Assembly: GCA_024642335.1 (NCBI GenBank)
Contig: JAHEBH010000001.1
Location: forward strand, 1-64,000
DNA: 64,000 nucleotides
From: Erythrobacter sp.
GTDB taxonomy: Bacteria; Pseudomonadota; Alphaproteobacteria; Sphingomonadales; Sphingomonadaceae
Direction: 5' to 3'
Within the stretch, counting starts at the first letter, position 1, and each line of letters starts with the position of its first letter. This document shows, one piece after another, positions 53,752 to 61,629 of this stretch. Both the position numbers and the translations under genes were made by a program. The notes beneath the pieces were generated by a model that saw only the letters and a list, made by a program, of their open reading frames with translations, did not search any database and had not been told where the DNA came from.

Positions 53752-54795
53752 CTATTCAAAATCAGCTGCCGTCAGCGCGGGAAGCTCTGTCACGGCGGCG
53801 TTGTTGCGCGCCATAACGTCCGCAGGGCTGGCGACAAGTCCGATCTGCGCGAGCGGACCGTCTACTCCCCAGCTTTCCGCCCAGGTGGCAAGGAATTCAC
53901 GCAGGCCGCCAATCGCATCGACGTGATCGTTCTTCACATAGACGAACAGGGGACGCGCTCCGGGGTAGGCGAAGCTGGAGATGTTTTCATAGGTCGGCTC
54001 AACGCCATTGACCTTCAGGCCGTGAACGCGGTCGGAGTTCTCTTCCAGATAGGAGAAGCCGAAAACGCCGATTGCGTTCTGATTGCCTTCGATCTTCTGG
54101 ACGATCAGATTGTCCTGCTCGCCCTGATCGACGTAGCCACCGTCACCGCGCACTTCGGTGCAGACCTGGTCGTAACGGTCTTCGTCCGCTTCCTTCAGGG
54201 CAGCCATGTCCGGGTTGGCCTTGCAGCCGACTTCCAGAACCAGTTCCTTCAGCGCATCGCGCGTGCCGGAGGTTGACGGCGGGCCATAGACCAGGATCGG
54301 CAGGTTCGGCAGGGAGGGGTCAATGTCGCTCCAGTTTTTCGCAGTCTGCTCCTCACCATAGGGAGTGGCTGCCAGAGCGCGATAAACAATCTCTGACGTC
54401 AAATTCATGTCGATACCACCCTGCGCAGAGGCAAAGGCGATACCGTCCAGGCCAACCTGCAATTCGGTGATCGCGGCCACGCCGTTGGCCTGACACGTCT
54501 CGAACTCGCTCTTCTTCATGCGCCGCGAGGCATTGGCCATGCTAGGCGTATCGGCGCCGGCGCCTCCGCAGAACAGCGCGATGCCGCCACCCGTGCCGGT
54601 CGATTCGATCAGCGCGGCGGGGAAATCGGGATAGTTGCGCGCAAAGGTTTCGGACACGACGGTCGCGAATGGATAAACCGTAGAGGAGCCGACAGCGCGG
54701 ATTGCCTGGTTTGCACCGCCGGAGGAGCCGTCGCCGCAGGCGGCGAGAGTCAGGGCGCCCATGGCGATGGCGGCGATTTTGAATTTGTTCGTCAT
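53752..54795 (-). CDS. pstS: Periplasmic phosphate-binding protein PstS
   Basis: A protein of 347 residues. The start MTNKFKIAAIAMGALTLAACGDGSSGG contains a lipobox-like LAAC, so it may be a lipoprotein anchored in the inner membrane rather than free periplasmic. Phosphate-contact motifs are IRAVGSSTVYPFATVVSE, ESTGTGGGIALFCGG, and ANASRRMKKSEFE, followed by GPPSTSGTRDALKELVLE. It is the first gene of pstSCAB-phoU-phoB. A phased Pho-box array lies 46-74 bases upstream. Confidence 0.95.
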   Translation of the reverse strand: MTNKFKIAAIAMGALTLAACGDGSSGGANQAIRAVGSSTVYPFATVVSETFARNYPDFPAALIESTGTGGGIALFCGGAGADTPSMANASRRMKKSEFETCQANGVAAITELQVGLDGIAFASAQGGIDMNLTSEIVYRALAATPYGEEQTAKNWSDIDPSLPNLPILVYGPPSTSGTRDALKELVLEVGCKANPDMAALKEADEDRYDQVCTEVRGDGGYVDQGEQDNLIVQKIEGNQNAIGVFGFSYLEENSDRVHGLKVNGVEPTYENISSFAYPGARPLFVYVKNDHVDAIGGLREFLATWAESWGVDGPLAQIGLVASPADVMARNNAAVTELPALTAADFE

Positions 54796-54840
54796 TTCAC
54801 TTCTTCCACTTCAAATCTTGGGTGGCGTTAGAACCCGTGT

Positions 54841-54869
54841 GTTACGGAAAGACGACAGAATCCTGACAT
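54841..54869 (-). promoter_or_regulatory. Pho box upstream of pstS
   Basis: Read on the minus strand, ATGTCAG, CTGTCGT and CCGTAAC begin at exact 11-base intervals (plus coordinates 54863-54869, 54852-54858 and 54841-54847). PhoB is known to bind 11-base direct repeats with the core CTGTCAT. The site precedes pstS and follows oprP, so the pst unit can be induced separately from the porin. Confidence 0.65.
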
Positions 54870-54918
54870 GCCATTGTCACAAGCGTAACGGAAGACGTGC
54901 CAGTTTCTGTCCACATGC

Positions 54919-56289
54919 TTAGAAGTCGATCTGTCCGCGAAGGCCGAAGACGTCGGCGCTGTAGGACCGATCGCCGCCGGGCAGGGCATAGACGGCATCA
55001 TCATATTGCAGATGGCCGTAGTTCAGCATCAGGCGAGTGTAGTCTGTCGGAACCCACACGAGCGAGGCATAATAGGAGTTCTGCTGACCGCCAATAATCG
55101 TACCGCTGTTGAGGTCCAGGTAATCGTAGCGCAGGTTGAACTGCCATGCGCCCATGCCGCCTTCGTCGACCGGATTGGCCGGACGGGTACGATCGAACTT
55201 GCCGCCCTTGTACCCGCGCTTGTCACCACGGGTCAGGAAGTAGCCGACTTCGACGTAACCACCGAAGAAGTCCGGGTCTTCGCCGGCACCCGGCGTGTTC
55301 ACGCTCTGCCAGAAGGCCTCACCGACCGCATGCAACGGGCCAGCGACTACACCGGCTTCAAGCCCGGCGCCAAATTCACTGTCAGCATCGATGTTGCCGG
55401 TGTTGATCAGGCGTTCGGAGGTGAAATGCACCAGCGGACGTTGACGATAACGGACGGTGTCATCCGCTTCGAGCTGCGTCAGATGAACCGAGCCGCCAAA
55501 GTGCAATTGCGTGTCGCCTACCTTGGGAGAAACGACAGCGCGGCCATCAAGGCTCCAGCTCTTGCCCGGAAGGTCACCGATATTGTCGGTAAAGGCGCCG
55601 ATCTGAAGCAGCACGTCACCGGTCGTCACCTGGGTTGAAAGGCCCAGGCGGCGCTCGAAACCGAAGGCATCGGTAAAGGCGGCGCGTTCGATGAAGGAGG
55701 AGAAACGGCTGCTGGTCAGTTCTTCCAGCGACTGGAAATTGTTGTGCTGACCTGCAGTGACTTCCAGGTCACCATCTCCATAGGTGATGATGGCGTCTGT
55801 CACTTCGGCAGAATTGCCGGCGAAATCGATTTCGAACTTGTAGCCAAAGCCGCCCGGGATATCGCCGGACAGGCCGATACGCGCACGGCGGATTTCGCTG
55901 CCGAATCCATCTTCGCGGCCGATACCGTCAGGCAGGCTGATCGAGCCGGCGTCCACCTGGATACGGCCGAAGGGTTTGAACGACCAACCGCCGGGTGCTT
56001 CGATCTCGGGGGCACCAGCAAAGCTGATTTCCGCGCCGTTACCTGCTGCAGTATTTGTGGCGATTGCGGCTGACGTCGCTTCGACGGCCCGGGTATTGGC
56101 TGCTGTTGCTGCCTGAGTTTCCTGAGCCTCGACCTCCATCGAATCGAGGCGGCCCGAAAGTGTTTCGATCTGCGCCTGCAGCGCTTCGATCTGATTACGC
56201 AGCGCAGTTACCTCATCGTCCTGGGCATGGGCGGCAGGTGCGACAAGAGCAGTGCTGGCAATGAGCGAACTGATGATTAGTTTTTTCAA
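54919..56289 (-). CDS. Phosphate-selective porin, OprO/OprP family
   Basis: A protein of 456 residues for outer-membrane phosphate uptake. The signal peptide is MKKLIISSLIASTALVAPAAHAQ, followed by a coiled coil (VTALRNQIEALQAQIETLSGRLDSMEVEAQ) of the trimerising type, then an OprP beta-barrel (FGSEIRRARIGLSGDIPGGFGYKFEIDFAG, ending VFGLRGQIDF). The start is TTG 56289: GGAG lies seven bases upstream and the perfect Lys-Lys signal peptide begins there. A phased Pho box at 56315-56365 precedes it. It lies between phoR and pstS on the same strand. Confidence 0.88.
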   Translation of the reverse strand: MKKLIISSLIASTALVAPAAHAQDDEVTALRNQIEALQAQIETLSGRLDSMEVEAQETQAATAANTRAVEATSAAIATNTAAGNGAEISFAGAPEIEAPGGWSFKPFGRIQVDAGSISLPDGIGREDGFGSEIRRARIGLSGDIPGGFGYKFEIDFAGNSAEVTDAIITYGDGDLEVTAGQHNNFQSLEELTSSRFSSFIERAAFTDAFGFERRLGLSTQVTTGDVLLQIGAFTDNIGDLPGKSWSLDGRAVVSPKVGDTQLHFGGSVHLTQLEADDTVRYRQRPLVHFTSERLINTGNIDADSEFGAGLEAGVVAGPLHAVGEAFWQSVNTPGAGEDPDFFGGYVEVGYFLTRGDKRGYKGGKFDRTRPANPVDEGGMGAWQFNLRYDYLDLNSGTIIGGQQNSYYASLVWVPTDYTRLMLNYGHLQYDDAVYALPGGDRSYSADVFGLRGQIDF

Positions 56290-56314
56290 GTTTGACTCCA
56301 ATTCTGTCTCTAAT

Positions 56315-56365
56315 GTGACAAGAATGGGTCGCCCCTATGACAGCTACTTTACACTTTTGTGACGG
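56315..56365 (-). promoter_or_regulatory. Pho box array upstream of the phosphate porin
   Basis: On the minus strand CCGTCAC, CTGTCAT and TTGTCAC lie at exact 22-base intervals (plus 56359-56365, 56337-56343 and 56315-56321), with weaker units GTGTAAA and GCGACCC filling the 11-base steps between them. This is the expected geometry for PhoB dimers side by side. It is 26-76 bases upstream of the porin TTG start. Confidence 0.7.
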
Positions 56366-56432
56366 TATCCCCAGTTGTGTCATCCATCTGCAAGATTTCC
56401 GTATCTTGCGCGTGACGTGTTGCAGAGGTTCG

Positions 56433-57626
56433 CTACTCGGAAACCAGCGGAATACGGATACTGACCGTGGTGCCAACGCCCTGCTTGCTGGAAATATCCA
56501 TGCGGCCGCGATGGCGTTCGACAATGTGCTTCACGATGGCGAGGCCAAGTCCGGTCCCCCCTGCAGCACGGCTCCGACTCGGATCGGTGCGGTAAAAGCG
56601 ACGCGTCAGATGCGGGAGATGCTCCGCCGCGATGCCTTCGCCGCGATCGGTGACAGTAAGCTCCGCCATGTTCCGTTCGCCAAGCCGAAGCGCAATGGTC
56701 ACCTGTTCTTCCGGCCTGCCGTACTTGAGCGCATTGTCGACCAGGTTGCGCACCAGCTGCTCGAGCTGCCCGTGATCACCCCGGATCATGGTGGGATTTG
56801 AAGGGAGTTCAAATTTCAGCCTGTCGAGAAGGTCCGGGCCCGCACCGTCACGTGCTGCCTGTTGCACCAGGCGCGTGAAATCTACCTTGTCCTGTGGTTG
56901 TTCGTGCTTTTCCGCCTCGACCCGGCTCAGTGACATGAGATCCTCTACAAGACTTTGCAGCCTTCGCGCCTCGCGAAGCACGGTGTCGTAGAACCTGGCG
57001 GCCTGCTTCGGAGGCATTTCAGCGCCCTCGTCGGCAAGCGTTTCCATATATCCGATTATCGAGGCCAGCGGAGTGCGCAGTTCGTGGCTGGCGTTGGCCA
57101 CAAAGTCGGTATGCGCGCGGCTGACATCTGCTTCCGATGTGCGGTTGATCAGTTCGATCATCCGGTATCGTTCGTCGATTGGCTGGACCGACATTTGCCA
57201 GCTGCTTCGCGGACCTGTCAGTCCCTGGATGGTGACAATGCCGCCCTGGTTACGCGAAAGAAGATCGACCGCCACAGGATGGCGCAGGGCAACACGGGCA
57301 TCCTGCCCGACGATATGGTCGCCGAATGCCTCACGCGCGGCCTTGTTGGAAACGATGATCCTGTTGGCATCGAGCAGCAGGATGGGCAGGCCGGAATGTT
57401 CGATCAGGTCGCGCATGCCCGAATGGGAAATCTGCAGTCCTTCCGCGGGGGGCTTTAGCGGCTCCTGCGGGGGAGGGGCGGCGAGCCAGAACGTGCCCGC
57501 CCAGACCAGCAGGACAACGATGACGACAAGTATGTCGATCCCGGCCAATGCCAGGATAACTCCGGTCACCAGCGCAATGGAAAGTCCAGCAATCGGGATC
57601 GACTTCGCACCCATGGCAGCTGCCAT
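56433..57626 (-). CDS. phoR: Phosphate regulon sensor histidine kinase PhoR
   Basis: A protein of 397 residues. Two N-terminal membrane segments (PIAGLSIALVTGVILALAG and ILVVIVVLLVWAGTFWLA) are followed by a PAS-like domain (about 65-165), the dimerisation box with His181 (FVANASHELRTPLASIIGYMETL), and the ATPase domain with LVRNLVDNALKYG, DRGEGIAAEHL and GGTGLGLAIVKHIVERH. It responds to Pst/PhoU status and phosphorylates PhoB. It heads the cluster phoR-porin-pstSCAB-phoU-phoB on one strand, with phoB at the far end. Confidence 0.93.
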   Translation of the reverse strand: MAAAMGAKSIPIAGLSIALVTGVILALAGIDILVVIVVLLVWAGTFWLAAPPPQEPLKPPAEGLQISHSGMRDLIEHSGLPILLLDANRIIVSNKAAREAFGDHIVGQDARVALRHPVAVDLLSRNQGGIVTIQGLTGPRSSWQMSVQPIDERYRMIELINRTSEADVSRAHTDFVANASHELRTPLASIIGYMETLADEGAEMPPKQAARFYDTVLREARRLQSLVEDLMSLSRVEAEKHEQPQDKVDFTRLVQQAARDGAGPDLLDRLKFELPSNPTMIRGDHGQLEQLVRNLVDNALKYGRPEEQVTIALRLGERNMAELTVTDRGEGIAAEHLPHLTRRFYRTDPSRSRAAGGTGLGLAIVKHIVERHRGRMDISSKQGVGTTVSIRIPLVSE

Positions 57627-57714
57627 AACCGCAAGCTCTGCGGCGTGCTACAGCCAATGCGGCCGTGTCACGAACTCGGCTGCACCAGCCCGGCGCTTGC
57701 CAGGGAGGAACCGA

Positions 57715-57900
57715 TCAGAATATCCAGCTGGGCCTTGGCTGCATCCGTCCCGGTGCCGTGACCATTTCGATCTCGGCAGCCAGTTGTTCCCAACGTTCGG
57801 CCGCAGCAAGTCGTGTCTCACGCACATGCACCAAAGTAGCCGTCATCGCCTGTTGGCGAAGCGTTTCGGCCAGGGTCCTGTATTCGAATGCGGTTTCCAT
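57715..57900 (-). CDS. Small helical protein of unknown function
   Basis: A protein of 61 residues that begins METAFEYRTLAETLRQQAMTA and continues TLVHVRETRLAAAERWEQLAAEIEMV, an almost continuous amphipathic helix without signal or membrane segment. GGAGGT lies just before ATG 57900, which decides the start over two upstream in-frame ATGs. I do not recognise a family, although near-identical short frames are familiar from sphingomonad genomes. It lies 88 bases upstream of phoR on the same strand, downstream of an inverted repeat. Confidence 0.65.
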   Translation of the reverse strand: METAFEYRTLAETLRQQAMTATLVHVRETRLAAAERWEQLAAEIEMVTAPGRMQPRPSWIF

Positions 57901-57981
57901 TCCCACCTCCATCAAGTGATGAGTGCAGAAAGAAGAAATCCAAAGAATTGGAAAGCCAGTACTTGGGGGTGTCCCAAATCG

Positions 57982-58008
57982 TGGTTACTACTTCATTAAT
58001 AGTAACCA
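57982..58008. repeat. Perfect 9-bp inverted repeat with AT-rich loop
   Basis: TGGTTACTA and TAGTAACCA flank the nine bases CTTCATTAA. It sits in an AT-rich gap between tRNA-Glu and the 61-residue gene. Without a T run in either direction it is a poor terminator, and may be an operator. Each arm contains GTAACC, the -35 element of SigF promoters; on the minus strand it is followed after 16 bases by CCAA, one base from the SigF -10 element. Confidence 0.55.
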
Positions 58009-58052
58009 GGCAGAACATGGGTGCTCATGGCAGTGATGATCGGGAATGTTTC

Positions 58053-58127
58053 TGGTGACCCCTACGGGAATCGAACCCGTGTTTCAGCCGTGAGAGGGCC
58101 GCGTCCTTACCGCTAGACGAAGGGGCC
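58053..58127 (-). tRNA. tRNA-Glu (anticodon CTC)
   Basis: A 75-base cloverleaf on the minus strand: acceptor GGCCCCT, D arm TCTAGCGGTAAGGA, anticodon loop CTCTCAC giving CTC, T arm ACGGGTTCGATTCCCGT, and encoded CCA. It follows the other tRNA-Glu on the same strand by 40 bases. Confidence 0.96.
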
Positions 58128-58167
58128 TGAGCCTTGGTGTATCAGTCATCAGGCAAATCCGCACCGC

Positions 58168-58242
58168 TGGTGACCCCTACGGGAATCGAACCCGTGTTTC
58201 AGCCGTGAAAGGGCCGCGTCCTAACCGCTAGACGAAGGGGCC
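58168..58242 (-). tRNA. tRNA-Glu (anticodon TTC)
   Basis: A 75-base cloverleaf almost identical to the neighbouring tRNA-Glu except in the D loop and the anticodon (loop CTTTCAC gives TTC). It encodes CCA. It is the first of the tandem pair and has a promoter 19-47 bases upstream. Confidence 0.97.
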
Positions 58243-58260
58243 ATTGCGGTGCGAGCGGCG

Positions 58261-58289
58261 CACTTAGGGGGGCTTTGGCGCAGGGTCAA
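58261..58289 (-). promoter_or_regulatory. Promoter of the tRNA-Glu pair (TTGACC-N17-TAAGTG)
   Basis: On the minus strand TTGACC (58289-58284) and TAAGTG (58266-58261) are 17 bases apart, 18 bases before the first tRNA-Glu. The pattern mirrors the tRNA-Leu (TTGAAC-N17-TAACTG) and tRNA-Asp promoters. Confidence 0.6.
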
Positions 58290-58321
58290 GCCCTGCATTT
58301 CGCTTCTCTGCCTTTAGGCGG

Positions 58322-60097
58322 TCAATCCGCCCATGCAGCATCTTCCAGATGCAGTTCTGCTGCTGGCCTTGCGCCCCAGTCATCGATCTTTGCGCGCCCT
58401 GCCAGCCACAGCTTGCGACCGCGCGCGCCGTGCAGGATTGTCTGCCCCATGGCGCTTTCGGCGGCACGAAAGGCGATAGCCTTGAAAGAGGCGCCGTCAT
58501 CCCCCGCGGCAATAACACGCAGGTGATCGGTGCCGACGATATCGGCCTTGACCAGTCGAACGGGGCCAACCGCGATTCTGGGTGCAGGCCAGCCCACTCC
58601 GAACGGGCCAGCGCGCTCAAGTTCCTCCACCAGACCCGGTGTCAGCCCGCGCGGTGCCAGAGCGAGGTCAAGCTTGAGCGACTGGTTTGCCGAAGCTCGC
58701 GCGACCGCATCGGCCAGATGGTCATTCAGCCATTCTGCAAAGGCATCAATCTGGCCTGCCTCAATGGTGAGGCCTGCTGCCATCGCATGACCACCACCCG
58801 CCACGAGCATGCCGTTTTCTCTTGCTGCAATGATGGCCGCGCCAAGGTCCACGCCCGAGATCGAGCGACCGGAACCCTTTCCCTGGCCGTCTTTGCTGTC
58901 CAGCGCGATGACGATGGAGGGTTTGCCGGTCTTCTCCTTGATCCGCCCGGCGACGATACCGATCACGCCCGGATGCCAGCCATGTCCGGCCAGGAGGTGG
59001 ACTGCGCGGTTGTGCTGCGCTGCCAGTTGCTCTTCTGCAGCTTGCTGCACGGCGGCCTCTATCCCGCGCCGCTCCTCGTTCAGCTGCGAGAGCTGTTCCG
59101 CAATTGCCCGCGCCTCATCGGGGTCTTCGGTTGTCAGCAGGCGCACACCCAGCGTCGATTCTCCCACGCGCCCGCCGGCATTGATCCTTGGTCCCAGGGC
59201 AAAACCGCAATCGCTGCATTGGGGCGCGCGCTTGAGGCGCGAGACGTCGATGAGCGCGGACATGCCGGTGTTGGCACGGCGCGCCATCACCTTCAGCCCT
59301 TGCGCCACGAACGCGCGATTCAGCCCCTTGATGGCAGCAACGTCCGCCACGGTGCCGAGCGCCACCAGATCGAGAAGCGCGAACAGGTCTGGTTCCGTGC
59401 GGCTCTCGAAAAATCCGCGCTGGCGCAAAGTTCGCACCACGGCGATCGCCAGCAGGAATGCCACGCCAACGGCCGCCAGGTGGCCGTGCGATGCCGCAAT
59501 GTCATTCTCGTCGAGCCGGTTCGGGTTCACCAGGGCATAGCTTCGCGGCAGTTCCGCTGCGCATTTGTGGTGGTCGACCACGATCACGTCGATCCCGGCA
59601 TCATGCGCGGCGCCGAGTGCCTCATAGGCCATGGCCCCGCAATCGACCGTGACGACGAGGCTCGAACCCGCCTTGCCCAATGCGACCAATGCTTCGGCAG
59701 AAGGGCCGTATCCTTCCAGCAGGCGATCGGGGATGTAATAGCCCGCCTCATGCCCCAACATGCGCATTAGTCGCAGCAGCAAGGCGGCACTGGTTGCGCC
59801 ATCGACATCGTAATCGCCGTAGATGGTCACCCGCTCGTTGGCGATGACCGCTTCGGCAATCCGTTCTGCAGCGCGGTCCATGTCGGAAAACTGGGAAGGA
59901 TCGGGCAGGAAGGCGCGGAGGCTAGGGTCACGCTGGCGGGTCAGGTCTTCTCGCGCCACACCTCTGGCAAGCAGGAGCTGGTCGACCAGTCCGTCTCCAG
60001 ACACGGAGTCTGCGAGATGCATGTTGCCGCCAAGCCATTGCCAATGCCTTCCCGAAAGGGAATTCTCGACTCCCAGAATGGCATTTGCCGGATTCAT
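58322..60097 (-). CDS. recJ: Single-stranded-DNA-specific exonuclease RecJ
   Basis: A protein of 591 residues, a 5'-3' exonuclease of the DHH family acting in recombination and mismatch repair. Motifs run in order: VTIYGDYDVDGATSAALLLRL (motif I), VVTVDCGAMAYEA, VIVVDHHKCAAELP (the DHH motif), ALGTVADVAAIKGLNRAFV, the CGFALGPRINAGGRVGE block and the late GSGRSISGVDLGAAI with GGHAMAAGLTIE (DHHA1 RNA/DNA-binding). The OB-like C-terminus follows. Length is normal. The start could be ATG 60097 or the later in-frame ATG near residue 26. Confidence 0.95.
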   Translation of the reverse strand: MNPANAILGVENSLSGRHWQWLGGNMHLADSVSGDGLVDQLLLARGVAREDLTRQRDPSLRAFLPDPSQFSDMDRAAERIAEAVIANERVTIYGDYDVDGATSAALLLRLMRMLGHEAGYYIPDRLLEGYGPSAEALVALGKAGSSLVVTVDCGAMAYEALGAAHDAGIDVIVVDHHKCAAELPRSYALVNPNRLDENDIAASHGHLAAVGVAFLLAIAVVRTLRQRGFFESRTEPDLFALLDLVALGTVADVAAIKGLNRAFVAQGLKVMARRANTGMSALIDVSRLKRAPQCSDCGFALGPRINAGGRVGESTLGVRLLTTEDPDEARAIAEQLSQLNEERRGIEAAVQQAAEEQLAAQHNRAVHLLAGHGWHPGVIGIVAGRIKEKTGKPSIVIALDSKDGQGKGSGRSISGVDLGAAIIAARENGMLVAGGGHAMAAGLTIEAGQIDAFAEWLNDHLADAVARASANQSLKLDLALAPRGLTPGLVEELERAGPFGVGWPAPRIAVGPVRLVKADIVGTDHLRVIAAGDDGASFKAIAFRAAESAMGQTILHGARGRKLWLAGRAKIDDWGARPAAELHLEDAAWAD

Positions 60098-60259
60098 GGG
60101 GCAGGGGTTAGAGCAGGAACCTCGGAGGTGGAAGTGTTCGGGAAGATATTCCTGAATTTCAAACCGTAATGGATCAATTTATGTATCGATCTGGTGCGAA
60201 AGCTTTGTCATGCTCGCAATCGATCAAGAAATGGTATTAAGGGTAACTGCTTTTCTGTC

Positions 60260-61054
60260 ATGTCCGGGATGAGGGGTTTGGATACTATAGCGCTAGAGCA
60301 TCGCCCTGCCGAAAGCCGGATTGATCACGCGGTCCTGCTCCTCTTTGCGCCGGGTCATCGGCCCGATGTGCAAGCATTGCGCGACCTTTCGCGTGCAGAG
60401 GGTCAGTTTGCGATAACACTTGATGGTGTTGAAAGCGAAGATCAGCGTGTCTGGCTGGAGCTTCTGGCGAACGGACTTGCCTTCGATATGTCGGGGCTTG
60501 CGCCGGGAAAGCCGTTCAGTCAGCTTTCCGAGGGGCATTTGTTCGGTCTGGACAAGGGATTCGATCCGGCTGCCTGCGAAGCCGTGGTCCTCAGACCTGG
60601 CCCCCATTTGACGAGCGGCGGGATGATGGTGCCGATTTTGCGCTGCCTGGCCTGGGTTGCGGCGCAATTGTCCGTTTTGCCGCAATTGAGGGCAATCTGC
60701 TGGCAGGCGGCGAGGACCATTTGCGCGCCCGATTATTTTCACGGCGGAGTGATGCGGTGGATTGAAGGCGGGGCATTTCCGGGTCTTGGTCTGACAGCTC
60801 TGGTCCCCCAGCCCGATGGCTCGATCGTGAGCGAGGGCCTCGCCCTGTTTACCGGCCAGGAACTGCGTCTCGAACTCGCCGCGGGCGAAGACCCTTCGGA
60901 TGGAGCAAAGCTTGCGCTGCGCCTTGTTCACTGGCTTGTCGAGAACGGGCGGATCGCTTCCACTCAATCGCTTACAGGTCCCAGTGGAGAAGCTTTGCTG
61001 CTTGAACCTGACATCCCGCGTGGCATTGTGCGCGTGAGGAGAGGGTTCCGATAG
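60260..61054 (+). CDS. Unrecognised cytoplasmic protein, partner gene of an AHH nuclease
   Basis: A protein of 264 residues without signal peptide or clear membrane helix. The first third resembles a small alpha/beta domain (HAVLLLFAPGHRPDVQALRDLSRAEGQFAITLDGVESEDQRVWLELL). The middle holds GPHLTSGGMMVPILRCLAWVAAQLSVLPQLRAICWQAARTICAPDYF, and the end has SEGLALFTGQELRLELAAGEDP. That later half faintly recalls DUF4261-type proteins, but this is only an impression. ATG 60260 is the chosen start; ATG 60269 is possible. It is divergent from recJ after a 162-base AT-richer gap and precedes the AHH nuclease gene by 44 bases. Function unknown. Confidence 0.6.
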   Translation: MSGMRGLDTIALEHRPAESRIDHAVLLLFAPGHRPDVQALRDLSRAEGQFAITLDGVESEDQRVWLELLANGLAFDMSGLAPGKPFSQLSEGHLFGLDKGFDPAACEAVVLRPGPHLTSGGMMVPILRCLAWVAAQLSVLPQLRAICWQAARTICAPDYFHGGVMRWIEGGAFPGLGLTALVPQPDGSIVSEGLALFTGQELRLELAAGEDPSDGAKLALRLVHWLVENGRIASTQSLTGPSGEALLLEPDIPRGIVRVRRGFR

Positions 61055-61098
61055 GAAGACTTGCGACGCACGATAATGGTGCGCAGCCTTATGGTTGC

Positions 61099-61629
61099 GT
61101 GCGCGCGAAACTGCCCTTCCGGTCAGTCAACAGGAAGGGCATTGCCGGTTACTGTCCGGGGATGCAGCGCCACCACATCCTGCCGCGCCAGCTCCTGTTG
61201 AACCAGAAACTGCGCAAAATGTTCAATTCGGTCGGTTGCGACCGCATCGGCTTTGACGATTTTCGTCTGAACGGACTTCTGCTGCCCGCCCTGGAGCAGG
61301 CATCCATGGTCCTCGGCCTGCCGCTGCACAGGGGGCCTCATCGCATCTATAACGAAGTGGTGTTGGAGAGAGTGGGCCTGATCGAGGCGAGCTGGTCAAG
61401 CGTCCGCGGAAGAAATGAAGAACGCGCGCGGGACGAGGTGCTGATGCGCATGCGTCTGCTGCAACGCGCGCTGAGGCGACGGTTGCTTGAACCCGGATGG
61501 CGGCGCTTGAAGCTCAATAGACGGGACCCGCTGGGGCAGGGAGTGGACTTCAGCATGCTGGATGCGATGGCGGACGCATTGTGGTCCGCCACCGATTCAG
61601 TGAAGCACGGCCCTCAGGCGCTGGCCTGA
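61099..61629 (+). CDS. AHH-type HNH/ENDO VII superfamily nuclease
   Basis: A protein of 176 residues. The motif [13 protein letters not shown] (His25-His26) and the later [16 protein letters not shown] carry the His residues expected of the AHH branch of the HNH/Endonuclease VII fold, often found as toxin or processing nucleases. The rest is helical and very Arg-rich ([40 protein letters not shown]), suiting nucleic acid binding. There is no export signal or toxin-delivery domain. GTG 61099 is the start. It follows the unknown gene at 60260 and its end overlaps the convergent leuA end by 16 bases. Confidence 0.7.
   Translation: MRAKLPFRSVNRKGIAGYCPGMQRHHILPRQLLLNQKLRKMFNSVGCDRIGFDDFRLNGLLLPALEQASMVLGLPLHRGPHRIYNEVVLERVGLIEASWSSVRGRNEERARDEVLMRMRLLQRALRRRLLEPGWRRLKLNRRDPLGQGVDFSMLDAMADALWSATDSVKHGPQALA

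Noticed and set aside
54841-54889. GTTACG and CGTAAC as a terminator stem after the phosphate-porin region.
   Set aside because: The loop would be 37 bases, there is no T run, and the left arm belongs to the pstS Pho-box array.
60205-60261. TTGTCAT and CTGTCAT before the unknown gene, resembling Pho-box units.
   Set aside because: They are 50 bases apart, not a multiple of 11, and the second overlaps the start codon.
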